From Sabethes cyaneus (Eukaryota > Arthropoda > Insecta > Diptera > Culicidae): a stretch of 64,000 bases of DNA. The stretch covers positions 70,065,449 through 70,129,448 of the forward strand of contig NC_071355.1 of NCBI RefSeq assembly GCF_943734655.1, in the 5' to 3' direction. A program made the translations under genes and the position numbers. Under the pieces are notes generated by a model. That model did not search any database and was not told the DNA's origin. It was given only the letters and a program-made list of their open reading frames with translations. Numbering within the stretch: the first letter of the stretch is position 1; each line of letters begins with the position of its first letter. This document shows positions 23,070 to 35,285 of the stretch, in pieces.

Positions 23070-24875
23070 TTTTTCCAGACACAAATAAAAGGGTGACGCA
23101 CCCGACCTTTCAGCAGAAATTGAAATTAAAATTGGATTTGAAATTCGGCTTAAATGTTTGAATAATTAATAATAAACTATAGAATAAACCTAAAATTGCA
23201 GTTAAATTACACTTTAAATTGGGCTTATAACCGGATACGCAATTGAACTTGACATTGTACAATGAATTGTACTTGAATTTGGACTTATTTGAACAATTAG
23301 ACAGCAATTTTGGGCAATGACCCTTTGGGTTAAAACCACTAAAAAAAATTAGACAGCAATTAGACACAAGGTTTTACTTGAAATTACAATTGACATTTTT
23401 CGTCTTATTCTCTCACACATTTTACCAGTTTTCTTTTCCGTTTTTTCACTTTTTCCAGTTTTTACTATTTTTCTGTATCGTTTTCCTAGTTTGCTCTCAG
23501 CTTTCTTTAGTTTTTTCTCTTTCGCTTTTCTTTTTTCTGTCACATGTTTCCTATTTCATCGTTACATTTTACTACGTTTTCTGCCTTATTTTTTCTTATT
23601 TTCAGCATTGTTTTTACTTATGTTTTTCATTCGTTTTGGTTAATTTCTGTGCTGTTTTCCTTCTTTTCTCTTCTCTTTGTTCTTCTTTTTATCTCCTTTA
23701 TCCTTTCATCTCATTTTATCTCCTTTCGTTCTCGTTTTTCTTCTTCGTCTGTTATTTTTCCACTTTTGCTGCTCCATTTTTCGTCTTTTCTGTCACGTTT
23801 ATTCCGTTCTTCGTTTCCTTTTCCCTTTTCTTTACAGTTTTTTATTTTTATATCCTGTTTTCCCCTTTTTTCGTTTTACTCTTTCTAATCCGTTCTTCCT
23901 GCTTTTTTCTTCTTTTTCTGTCCGATTTTTACGATTTTTGTACCATCTTTCTGCTTTTATTTCCCGCTTCACCTCTTTTTCTAGTTTTCCTCGTTTCCTT
24001 TGCTGGTTTTGTTTTTTCTTCTCACGCTAGTTTTCGTTTTACATTTGGTTTGTTTTGGTTTCTATTTCCTATTTCCCATTCCTTTCTCGTTTTCGCTCTT
24101 TTGCTGTCTCTTTTTTTATATTCGCTATTTGCACTTTCTTTGCTCCTTTTCTCTAGTGTTCCTGCCATTTTTCATCCTTTGTCTGAGTCTTGATTTTCCC
24201 CGTTTTTGGTTATTCCATCCCATTTCGACTTTTTTCCTTTTTTTGTAACCAATTTTGTCTCTTTTCGCTGTTTAACTTTTTTCTATCCCATTTTTCTATC
24301 TAATTATCCTTTTAAACCTCCTTTTATGTCACTTTCAGTTTTTCTTTTCCGTTTTCATTTTTTACTGACCAGTTGTTTTGTTTTTCTGTCCTGTTTTATC
24401 TGTTCATCCAATCTTGTTTCTCCATTTTTCTGCTCCCGTATTTTCTTTTTGTCTTTTCCTTTTTCTATCTCATTTTGTCTCCTTTTTATTCCATTTTACT
24501 CCTTTTTTATCAAGTTTATCCTCATTTTTCTCGTTTTCTTTAAAGTTTTTCTTTTTTGCATCTCATTTTTCTTCTTTTACATTCCGATATTAAACTCTTT
24601 CTGCCCAATCTCCTCGCTTTTTGTCTCTTCCGTTTGCTTCTTTACCACTTTTTTATGCTTTTTATGTCCCGTTTTCCCTCCCGTTATGTTATTTATTTCG
24701 TTTTTCTTTTTTCATGTCATTTTTACTTGTCTTTCCCCACGTGTATTTCTTTTTTTTTCTATCCCGTTTGTGCAGTTTTTGTCACGTTTTCCCTGGAGTT
24801 CTTTTCCGATTTCTCGCCTATTGTCTCATTTGTTCTTTTTGCTTTTTGTTCTGGAGGGTAGCAGGGGGCGGACAT
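23070..24875 (+). repeat. Composite repeat: CACCCGACCTTTCAG leader, 12-mer array, pyrimidine tract
   Basis: A leader containing GCACCCGACCTTTCAGCAG (23098-23116) is followed by degenerate tandem units related to GAAATTGGACTT (to about 23400). About 1450 bp of almost pure T/C with TTTTC and TTCTGTC motifs follows. Long open frames across the pyrimidine tract (for example 23378-24193) consist of Phe, Leu and Ser and are composition artefacts. The same order of parts recurs at 46206-47985. Confidence 0.65.
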
Positions 24876-25565
24876 TCTCTGGATTCGTCGGCAATTTAAT
24901 TGTGAATATACTAAGAAAATTTATTAACTCAAACTTCTCATCTCAAACGTACGCAAGGTTTGCATTCGACCATCAGCGATTTCAACCAAATTTGGCATAA
25001 TTGTTCATTGCGACCCCACAACCAATTTCCCAAAATATTGTGCCAATTGATCAATCCCCCTAGCAGTGGCGCTACTTCCTTTTTTACAGATTTTCAAAAA
25101 GCAGTCATTTTTTGGGTTCGAATATCTCTGAAACAGTTTGATGTGAAGACATGCCAATATACTTTTTCTATTGAGTTTTGGCCGCGCAATCGAATGAAGT
25201 TATCAGTTTTTATCTAATTTGTCAAATTCATACTTTTTTTTTGCAATTTAAGACGAAAAATGCGAATATCTCAAAAAACACCCCCAGTTTATTTTCAAAT
25301 AAATATGCTCCAAATGTTCGCCTGAAAATTCTACATAAGAATCACTTAAGTAGAAAAAACAATGTTGGTAGTGTGGGAGATATGGCGTTTTGAATATCTG
25401 GGGCATGCGTAATTTTAACTGAATTGTTAGCGAAAGTATGTTTAAACACGTCTACCCGAAGTTCCCGGACATTTTCATGACTAAATAATGTATTTTAATG
25501 AAAAAGATGCATTTTCAACATAGAATCAGCATTATAAATTTTGATGTTCTGGATTCTTTTGTATA
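24876..25565. other. No gene seen
   Basis: AT-rich sequence without recognisable coding or repeat structure. Confidence 0.4.
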
Positions 25566-26275
25566 TCTATACCTATAAAAATGGATTTCTGTCTGTCTGT
25601 CTGTCGGCATGTTCTTTATAGAATCGAAAATTACTGAACCAATCGGCGTGAAAATTTGCATGTAGAGGTTTTTGGGGCCAGGAAAGGTTCTTATGATGGT
25701 TAGAGACCCCTCCCCTCACTAAGAGAGGGGTTCCCATACAAATGAAATACAAATTTCTACATAACTCAAGAACTAATCAAGCAAATGGAATAAAATTTGG
25801 CACGTGGGTGTTTTTTTTCTATGGTGAATTGAGACCCCTCCCCTCTTTAGGAGGGGAATTATGACCCTTCCCCCTTAAATTGTGGAGGGGGCTCTTATAC
25901 AAATGAAATACAAATATCCTCATAACTAGAGAACTAATCAAGCAAATGGAACCAAATTTGGCATGTGGGGGGTTTTGGAGGCAGGGTTTTTTTATGATGG
26001 TTTAAGATCCCTCACCCCTGTGGTAGGGGGATATGGACTCTCATACAAAAAAAACAGAAACTTTTGCGTAACTCAAAACTAATCGAACTCGAGAAACTTT
26101 GGACTCTTTCATAAAACATAAGTCAATAACAAGACCAGCAGAAACTATCAATAGTAACAATAGATGATTCAGGGCGAGTCAGACACAGGCCGCGAGTGTT
26201 GCCGACGGACTACCGTCGGAAGTGTCAACCACTGCGGGGGGGGGGCAAGCCCCCGTAGAGATCATCTCTATCTAG
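25566..26275 (+). mobile_element. Candidate non-autonomous Helitron-like element
   Basis: It begins TCTATACCTATAAAAATGG and continues with GTCTGTCTGTCTGTCGG, a head seen in many insect Helitron-type repeats. It ends with a strong GGGGGC-AA-GCCCCC hairpin (26238-26254), a smaller AGAGAT/ATCTCT hairpin and the terminal CTAG (26272-26275), consistent with the CTRR end rule. The interior has about three imperfect tandem units, each containing CATACAAATGAAATACAAAT-like sequence and GAGGGG/CCCCTC runs. The base after CTAG is G rather than the expected T, so the right boundary is uncertain. No Rep/helicase gene is present. Confidence 0.45.
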
Positions 26276-26727
26276 GTGGTATTTCACTCCTGCGATTATA
26301 GTAATTTTGAAACTTGAAAAGGGCTTTATTAACACTTCATTGCATTATGGTGAAAACTGGCTTAAAAACGAACGAAATTCAGAAATAGTCTGCCAACTGA
26401 TGAAATATAAGTGATCTTATGTAAAATTTTCTGGCGAATCTCATGGTGCCCACCTCTTTCCCAATAGCCATCTGAAAGTATCAAGTTTTGCTAATTTTCG
26501 TCTATTTTTAGCAATATTTAAACTTTGAACTACACCAGATTGAGATGAGAAAATAAAACTCGAAATAATTCTCTTCGATTCTACGAACTTCTTTGCATAA
26601 TATAATTGGGTCTTTAGACTCTGTTTTTTTTTATCTTAGTCCATTAAGTTAAAATATTGTTAAGAATAGGGGAAAATCAGCAAAAATTAATACTTTCCGA
26701 TGAAAATTGATTTCTGATTTTTGTGTA

Positions 26728-26920
26728 GGGGAATGTCGTCGTGGTTGGGCCATCTTTTGGTCCACAAATCTCATTTCAAAAGAAACTTTCGAAATTTAAC
26801 AAAGATCTTATTAATAGTTCGTATTTAGACCTTTGTATTTAGACCTTTGTTAAATTTCCAAAGTTTCTTTTGAAATGGGATTTGTGGACCAAATGATGGC
26901 CCAACCACGACGACATTCCC
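26728..26920. mobile_element. 193-bp foldback MITE with TA target duplication
   Basis: The element is flanked by TA (26726-26727, 26921-26922). The arms start GGGGAATGTCGTCGTGGTTG and GGGAATGTCGTCGTGGTTGG (right end inverted) and pair for roughly 85 bp each, leaving only a short middle with a repeated TATTTAGACCTTTGT. No coding capacity. If transcribed it would make a long near-perfect hairpin RNA. Confidence 0.8.
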
Positions 26921-26939
26921 TACGTTTGAGATGGAATGA

Positions 26940-27290
26940 CCCATATAGGTTTTATTGCACTACATTGCGCTTGAAATTGAATTTGAAATTATTCTTAAAT
27001 TTGGACATAAATTAATATGAAATTATACTTGGCAGAGGATATGAAATTAGACTTGAAATTAAACTTAAAGTACGAATGTAAATTGGAATAAATTATGGTT
27101 AAATTGCACTTGAAATTGTATTTAAAATTGAACTTGAAACTGGACTTAAGTTGGACTTGAAGTCGGTGATGAAGTTGGGCATGAAATTATAATTGAATTT
27201 GAACTTGAAACTGAGCTCAAATTAGACTTGAAACTAAACTTGAAGTTTAATTTATAACTGGATTTGAAATTGGACTTTGGAATGCGCACG
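26940..27290 (+). repeat. Degenerate tandem array related to GAAATTGGACTT
   Basis: Roughly 350 bp of 9-15-bp units such as CTTGAAATTG and AACTTGAAACTGGACTT. It is the same family as the second part of the composites at 23070 and 46206, here without leader or pyrimidine tract. Confidence 0.6.
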
Positions 27291-29512
27291 CTAGTGCTGG
27301 AGCCCATATTTGGAAGATAGAGTAAACGATTTTCAAGCAAAAGGAGCGCACGATAAAATTTGTTCAAATATTTGTTAATTTCACTAGACATCAGATGTCA
27401 TAATGCATCGGCAATTCTCGAAACAACTCGGACTGCTTCCGAACGAACGTTAGGATGCTTTGTTTTTCTTTATGTTAGTCTAACATTAATGATTTCCATT
27501 TACAACTTTAAAACTTCCCTGTCTCTTTTCTCCTCTTTCTATCAAAATTCATAATTTCAATTTCATAGTTTTCAGTCATGCTGAGAGCAAAGTTTCAATA
27601 TTCAATTTATGGCCAACAGTAACTAGTACGAGTGCAACACGCCATCCAACTAACTAGTCACTAGCGTGTCCGGACTATAAATAGAGGGGACGAAGCTCTA
27701 GCGTTCCTACTCATGTTGATTATTTTCAGAGCTAAAAACTATAATTTGGTATGCACCGACATCTTTGTAACGCCAAAACCAATGGCGCCGAGGCACGTTT
27801 GAGAGTTGTTCCTTATTTTCGATGCCAAGCTAAGTACTTTCCAGTTTTGTTCTTTCGTTCGTTCATCTTTTCCTATGTCTAGAATTATATTTTAATGCTC
27901 TGGCCCGGCTAGGATGCGCAATTGGCGCTCTTCAAACACGGTAGGCGAATCACTCTTTTCGCTCCACCGATCGATGCTTTCGGGCAGATTTGCTGGGATT
28001 ATCCTTACTGCCTGAAAGCGGAATAAGCTGCTCGTCTCATAAAAGCAAAAAAAAAGAAAAACTTAAAATGGATTGCTCATCAGTTGTGCATAGGGCGGAC
28101 GGGGCTCTATTGAACTTTTTTCAAGCCAACGGCGTGGCAGCACGGAACGGTTTCCGAACCACAAAGACACATGCTGTCGGAAAAAAATTTCCGGTTCGTC
28201 CGCGGTCTGCATCACCGTCGTCCGGTTGTTTACGCTTCATTGGTAGCAGAGCAGCCAGCAGCGGTTGTCAGCGTCAACAGGGTCGTTAAACTGCGATACG
28301 GTGCGCTAATCCTGCCGGTTATCGGCAAAGTGAACCGAACTGGATCCATCTACCGATTAGTTGGGTGCATAATTAAAGATTCAGGAGAGAAAGCTTTCAG
28401 GGAATCGATCCTGCGCTTCTGAAACGTTTGCTTTCGGACAGCATGGGGAAATAATGGTAATCTGGTTGAACTTTTTTGCATGCTTCATCAGACTTTTTTT
28501 TGTTGCTCGCTGCAGCTTCAGCGAAAGATAAAAGTGAACATTTTTAATTTGACCTCAGCACGGTGTAACTATTCGTCCGTTCGTCCATGAGAAACGGAAG
28601 AAAAGAACGACCCCCTGCATAATGGCCGCTAGTTCAAAGGAAGTTTTGTTTGATGATCCTCGCTAATGTGGAATGCTGTTTCGGATGCTAATTGAAGCGG
28701 CTGCAAATGGGAACTGACCTGTAAGCAAAGACCTTGACATGAATATATTTAAATTGTATGGAAAATAAATTGTGCTTACTTCAATAGACGGCAGAGATTA
28801 TGCATTCGTACCGAGGCGAGCGACCTACCGACCAAAATGCCACTGAACAAAATTATGTCAGCCATGTATGTTACGTGACTTATTCATTTATTTATAATAG
28901 AAATTATTTAACAAATTAACAAAAAAGGCGCGTGTCTCTCTTCTCTATTAAATTTAGTCTAAAGAAAATGCTCGTGGTGTTACCCGGAAGTGTGAAGTTT
29001 TTAATCTAAGCGGCCGACATTTTTTAAATAAGTAAATTAATTGCACCAGTAGTGCCACCCTATACGTCTCGACTAGCATAAAAATTGGAAATGTTTGTTT
29101 TTATTGGCGATGGAGGACAGCTTCAACGTTGCATCCATTCGCCTGTGGAATAGTGCTGAAGAAATTGAACTTTGGCCTAATATTTTTCCTGAAAAGCCTT
29201 TCAAAATGTACATTTAGTGAACGGAACACAACACTTATAGTTCTTCCAAATAGACAGTTTACCATTTAAACCGACCGGATTCGGGAAATATGTTTCACAT
29301 CAACGGGGTGATGCCCAACTAACTATCTTGAAGAGATAGTGCAGATATATCCTCAGTTTGGTGCCGACGAGCGGCGATATTATCGGATCATCGTCTTCAT
29401 TCATTAGCGGTTGCTCAGCTCTGAATATCCGCATAGACTCCCAATCATTTGATGCGATGGCTTTCGCACGTTTTGTACCATTTTTGCAATGTCCCAGTCT
29501 ATTTGGTATTGA
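27291..29512. other. Mostly unique sequence, no confirmed gene
   Basis: A good TATA box (CTATAAATAG, 27675-27684) is followed by sequence without a recognisable frame; this could be a solo LTR or an unrecognised promoter. Positions 27900-28430 are richer in GC, and two overlapping frames there (27990-28289 and 28171-28422) have no known domains. The frame at 29300-29641 (-) overlaps a MITE and is rejected. Confidence 0.3.
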
Positions 29513-29823
29513 CCCAGGTAACCAATAAGCATTAGTATAAGCAGTAAATAAATCGTTTATTAGCATCCCTGGCGTTTTATACTGCTGGTTGCTGTTTATC
29601 AACCTTTTGCCTGCATAACTGTTGTAAATTGGCATCCACAATTCTATTTAAATTCTTCTTGGCGGTAACTAGCGGCAAATAAGCATTGTCAGCACTATAA
29701 AAGGGTTAGCAGTAAAGTAGCCGCATATTTTGCCAAAATAGCATTTAAGTAGCATTTAAGGCAACTTAAATGCTTATTGGCTAGCTTTTAAATTGCATTG
29801 GAAATGCTTATTGGTTACCTGGG
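29513..29823. mobile_element. 311-bp inverted-repeat (MITE-like) element
   Basis: The 20-bp ends CCCAGGTAACCAATAAGCAT are perfectly inverted at 29804-29823. Internal copies of TGCTTATTGG and GCATTTAAG form further inverted pairs. The first bases CCCARGYAAC resemble the 7552-7659 family. No clear target duplication was seen. Confidence 0.7.
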
Positions 29824-30532
29824 GAAGACTGGAGTCCACACTGGAGTTGTTTATGCGTTTATTCTCTGTTGTGTTCCTATGCTCCTTCATTCTGGTTTGG
29901 ATTTTACGGCGAGTTTGGCCAAAATATATTTTAACGAGCAGTCCTTACAATTAATTTGTTAGATTCTTGACCTATCTTGGTAGTAATTTTATCCTTCGCA
30001 TTGTCAAGCGCTTATCAAAATGCAATTCATTTGGTAGTAATATAATTAAAATTGGCTAAATGGATTTAAAGAAAGAAAAGTTGTCAAAATGATACTTTTT
30101 AGACCAACTTAACTCAGACAGATGGATCTAAAAAATCCGAAAAGCGGAACTTTTTTAACTGTTGATAGTACTTCTATCATGGTATTGCTGTTATATGTGG
30201 TTTTGAGCTGACGAAAAATCTTTGGCTTTGACCCCACAAAAAAGTACAGAGAAAATAATTTGGGCGAGCAAGGGAGGCAGTCTTAATTACCTTTTTTTCG
30301 ATATGATGCCATTGCTGTATTTTGTAACACAGTAAAGTCAACGTTTAGGCGAGAGTGCAGTTGCAGAACCCTGTTTGAATCAGAAGCGTTTCCTGCCTTT
30401 CCCTCTATTTACGAAATACAAAATCACTCTTCACTTCTTTACTTCTCCTTTATTCTTTACTTTATTTCTTTACTTCATATCTTTACATTACTTTACTTTA
30501 TTTCTTTACTCTACTTTACTTTACTACCATAA

Positions 30533-30712
30533 TTGGCCTCGAGATACAATACTGGTTTAATAAACCAGGCGTCGCATATTCGAATTAGTCGCTGTGAGAG
30601 TCAATAGGAGACTAGCCCCGCTATTGTCCTATATTCTTACAGCTGGCAACGAAGTTTGTCGTATAAAAATAAAAGGTCAAGTTTCGAAATAGGAATGTCG
30701 CATCTAGGCTTT
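30533..30712 (+). repeat. tRNA-derived SINE abutting a heptamer satellite
   Basis: Diverged copy of the SINE at 20362, sharing TTGGCCTCGAG, TATTCGAAT (B-box position), GAGAGTCAATAG, ATTGTCCT and TGTCGTATAAAAA. The downstream tail GGTTTACTTTACTTAGATTTAG runs straight into the TTTATTC array. A TTTAC/TTTCTTTAC-rich stretch at 30421-30530 lies just upstream. Confidence 0.65.
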
Positions 30713-30740
30713 GGTTTACTTTACTTAGATTTAGTTATAT

Positions 30741-31554
30741 ATTCTTTATTCTTTATTCTTTATTCTTTATTCTTTATTCTTTATTCTTTATTCTTTATTC
30801 TTTATTCTTTATTCTTTATTCTTTATTCTTTATTCTTTATTCTTTATTCTTTATTCTTTATTCTTTATTCTTTATTCTTTATTCTTTATTCTTTATTCTT
30901 TATTCTTTATTCTTTATTCTTTATTCTTTATTCTTTATTCTTTATTCTTTATTCTTTATTCTTTATTCTTTATTCTTTATTCTTTATTCTTTATTCTTTA
31001 TTCTTTATTCTTTATTCTTTATTCTTTATTCTTTATTCTTTATTCTTTATTCTTTATTCTTTATTCTTTATTCTTTATTCTTTATTCTTTATTCTTTATT
31101 CTTTATTCTTTATTCTTTATTCTTTATTCTTTATTCTTTATTCTTTATTCTTTATTCTTTATTCTTTATTCTTTATTCTTTATTCTTTATTCTTTATTCT
31201 TTATTCTTTATTCTTTATTCTTTATTCTTTATTCTTTATTCTTTATTCTTTATTCTTTATTCTTTATTCTTTATTCTTTATTCTTTATTCTTTATTCTTT
31301 ATTCTTTATTCTTTATTCTTTATTCTTTATTCTTTATTCTTTATTCTTTATTCTTTATTCTTTATTCTTTATTCTTTATTCTTTATTCTTTATTCTTTAT
31401 TCTTTATTCTTTATTCTTTATTCTTTATTCTTTATTCTTTATTCTTTATTCTTTATTCTTTATTCTTTATTCTTTATTCTTTATTCTTTATTCTTTATTC
31501 TTTATTCTTTATTCTTTATTCTTTATTCTTTATTCTTTATTCTTTATTCTTTAT
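30741..31554 (+). repeat. TTTATTC heptamer satellite, about 116 near-perfect units
   Basis: About 814 bp of uninterrupted TTTATTC. I saw no variant units between the edges. Because seven is not a multiple of three and no phase contains a stop, it yields a spurious 328-codon frame of LFFILYS repeats, which should not be annotated as a protein. Confidence 0.95.
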
Positions 31555-34232
31555 TTTTAAGTTTCACTCTTTAGTCCATACTCCATACTTAACACTCCAT
31601 ACTCCACACTCCCAATTCCAGGCTCGAGATTCCAGACTCTAGGCTTCAGACTTTTTACTCCATACTCCAGACTCCAGTCTCCAGACTTCCGACTTTAAAC
31701 TTCAGACTTCAGACTCCATACTCCAGACTCTAGACTCCATGCTTCATACTCCAAACTCTAGACTCCAGGCTCCATACTCAGGACTCCATAGTCCATACTC
31801 CATACTCCTTACTCCTTACTCCATACTCCATACTCCATACTCCTTCCATACTCCATACTCCATACTCCATACTCCATACTCCATACTCCATACTCCATAC
31901 TCCATACTCCATACTCCATACTCCATACTCCATACTCCATACTCCATACTCCATACTCCATACTCCATACTCCATACTCCATACTCCATACTCCATACTC
32001 CATACTCCATACTCCATACTCCATACTCCATACTCCATACTCCATACTCCATACTCCATACTCCATACTCCATACTCCATACTCCATACTCCATACTCCA
32101 TACTCCATACTCCATACTCCATACTCCATACTCCATACTCCATACTCCATACTCCATACTCCATACTCCATACTCCATACTCCATACTCCATACTCCATA
32201 CTCCATACTCCATACTCCATACTCCATACTCCATACTCCATACTCCATACTCCATACTCCATACTCCATAGTACTCCAACCTCTAGACTCCATACTCCAT
32301 ACTCCATACTCCATACTCCATACTCCATACTCCATACTCCATACTCCATACTCCATACTCCATACTCCATACTCCATACTCCATACTCCATACTCCATAC
32401 TCCATACTCCATACTCCATACTCCATACTCCATACTCCATACTCCATACTCCATACTCCATACTCCATACTCCATACTCCATACTCCATACTCCATACTC
32501 CATACTCCATACTCCATACTCCATACTCCATACTCCATACTCCATACTCCATACTCCATACTCCATACTCCATACTCCATACTCCATACTCCATACTCCA
32601 TACTCCATACTCCATACTCCATACTCCATACTCCATACTCCATACTCCATACTCCATACTCCATACTCCATACTCCATACTCCATACTCCATACTCCATA
32701 CTCCATACTCCATACTCCATACTCCATACTCCATACTCCATACTCCATACTCCATACTCCATACTCCATACTCCATACTCCATACTCCATACTCCATACT
32801 CCATACTCCATACTCCATACTCCATACTCCATACTCCATACTCCATACTCCATACTCCATACTCCATACTCCATACTCCATACTCCATACTCCATACTCC
32901 ATACTCCATACTCCATACTCCATACTCCATACTCCATACTCCATACTCCATACTCCATACTCCATACTCCATACTCCATACTCCATACTCCATACTCCAT
33001 ACTCCATACTCCATACTCCATACTCCATACTCCATACTCCATACTCCATACTCCATACTCCATACTCCATACTCCATACTCCATACTCCATACTCCATAC
33101 TCCATACTCCATACTCCATACTCCATACTCCATACTCCATACTCCATACTCCATACTCCATACTCCATACTCCATACTCCATACTCCATACTCCATACTC
33201 CATACTCCATACTCCATACTCCATACTCCATACTCCATACTCCATACTCCATACTCCATACTCCATACTCCATACTCCATACTCCATACTCCATACTCCA
33301 TACTCCATACTCCATACTCCATACTCCATACTCCATACTCCATACTCCATACTCCATACTCCATACTCCATACTCCATACTCCATACTCCATACTCCATA
33401 CTCCATACTCCATACTCCATACTCCATACTCCATACTCCATACTCCATACTCCATACTCCATACTCCATACTCCATACTCCATACTCCATACTCCATACT
33501 CCATACTCCATACTCCATACTCCATACTCCATACTCCATACTCCATACTCCATACTCCATACTCCATACTCCATACTCCATACTCCATACTCCATACTCC
33601 ATACTCCATACTCCATACTCCATACTCCATACTCCATACTCCATACTCCATACTCCATACTCCATACTCCATACTCCATACTCCATACTCCATACTCCAT
33701 ACTCCATACTCCATACTCCATACTCCATACTCCATACTCCATACTCCATACTCCATACTCCATACTCCATACTCCATACTCCATACTCCATACTCCATAC
33801 TCCATACTCCATACTCCATACTCCATACTCCATACTCCATACTCCAGACCCCAAACTCTAGACTCCAGACTTCATACTCCAGACTCTATACTCCAGGCTA
33901 CAGATTCTATACTCCATATTGCAGACTCCAGACTCCAGGCTCTAGACTCCAGACTTCAATCTTTAAACTCCATACTCCATACTCCACGCTCCATACTCCG
34001 TACTCTATACTTCAGATTCCAGACTCCAGGCTCTAGACTCCAGACTTCAATCTTTAAACTCCATACTCCATACTCCACGCTCCATACTCCGTACTCTATA
34101 CTTCAGATTCCAGACTCCAGAGTTCAGACTCCAGACTCTAGACTCCATACTCCAAACTCTATACTCCAGAATCTATACTCCAGACTTCAGAACAGACTCC
34201 AGACTCCAGACTGCAGACTTCATACTCCAGAC

Positions 34233-34973
34233 CAGGGAATCAAAATATCATTGTTCATACGCAGAAATAACCGACAAAAACGAGGAGCGACAAACCAGTT
34301 ATTCTCTGCCTATAAAATAAACATACGTAGCAACCAGAATATGCCACGATAACAAAATATTGGGACAAATGAATATCCATTCACACCAGCAAGCAGGACA
34401 ACTTTCAATAAGAATATATTTTGATACACACTCGCTCTCAAAATTGTCTTTGTCTTGTCTTTGTCTTGCAATATATTGCATGGCAGTTAGGACAAAGACA
34501 AGTTATCGTTGCTGTTTCTGGTGGATACAGATGTTTCATGACAACGATATTGTTGCCTGCGAAAAAGACACGCTGCTGTATGCAATACGTATTGTACGCA
34601 ACCAAAGCAATCCCAATCATGTCACAGTGTGTTGGCAGTGGCAGTGTTTGGTAGTTACCAAGGTAACGTTGGTAACTTTTGTACACCAGACTTTAGGTCA
34701 AAGCCAAGGGGTTTCCCACAGCAAAGATTACTACGCACCTTTTACACCCACTTTTACCTTTTACCTTTGATTACTTTACTGATTACCAGTAATCAATCTC
34801 TTGTGATTACTATAAATTAATCATGATTATCAATGATTACTTAAGATTATTATTGATTACTCTACTGATTGCAATATTGCAATAGTGACAAACTTTCATC
34901 ATACATTGTCGCAACATTTTGAAGTTGAGGCAATATCTTTGTCTCTTGTGCGTTCGTGATTTTTGATTCCCTG
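34233..34973. mobile_element. hAT-like non-autonomous element in the heptamer satellite
   Basis: A 741-bp insertion with inverted ends CAGGGAATCAAAA on both sides and an apparent 8-bp target duplication CTCCAGAC (34225-34232 and 34974-34981). CAGGG ends with 8-bp duplications are typical of hAT transposons. Because the target is a heptamer array, part of the duplication could be coincidence. No transposase frame was recognised. Confidence 0.7.
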
Positions 34974-35113
34974 CTCCAGACTCTATTCTCCAGACTGCAG
35001 ATTCGTTTCTCCATACTCCAAACTCCAGACTCTAGACTTCAGACTTCAGTCTTCAGACTCCATACTCTACACTCTATACCCTATACTCCATACTCCAAAC
35101 TCCATACTCCATA

Positions 35114-35220
35114 CCCTACTAGCACAGTTGTTATATACAAGTTGTGGTAACCGAATAATGACTAATTTCAGTCATGAATAGGTTACAGCAACCAGAAATG
35201 ACAAAAGTGTGCTACTCGGG
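35114..35220. mobile_element. 107-bp foldback MITE in the heptamer satellite
   Basis: TA on both sides (35112-35113, 35221-35222). The ends CCCTACTAGCACAGTT and CCCGAGTAGCACACTT (right end inverted) pair, and the pairing continues through GGTAACC/GGTTACAGCAACC. Related in size and terminal sequence to 7552-7659. Confidence 0.65.
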
Positions 35221-35285
35221 TACTCCATACTCTATGCTCCATACTCCATACTCGATACTTCAGACTCCAGACCCCAAACTCCAGA

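Noticed and set aside
23378..25000. Several overlapping Phe/Leu/Ser-rich frames that look like membrane proteins
   Set aside because: They lie on a pyrimidine tract that is open in more than one frame; hydrophobicity follows from T/C composition.
30741..31554. CRISPR array or telomeric repeat
   Set aside because: There are no spacers, the unit is a 7-bp simple repeat, and it differs from the insect TTAGG telomere motif.
30656..31642. 328-codon open frame of LFFILYS repeats
   Set aside because: A translation of the TTTATTC satellite starting inside a SINE.
31739..34036. 765-codon open frame of SILHTPY repeats, and long minus-strand frames of SMEYGVW repeats
   Set aside because: They are forced by the stop-free CTCCATA heptamer, which is open in every phase; there is no start context or domain.
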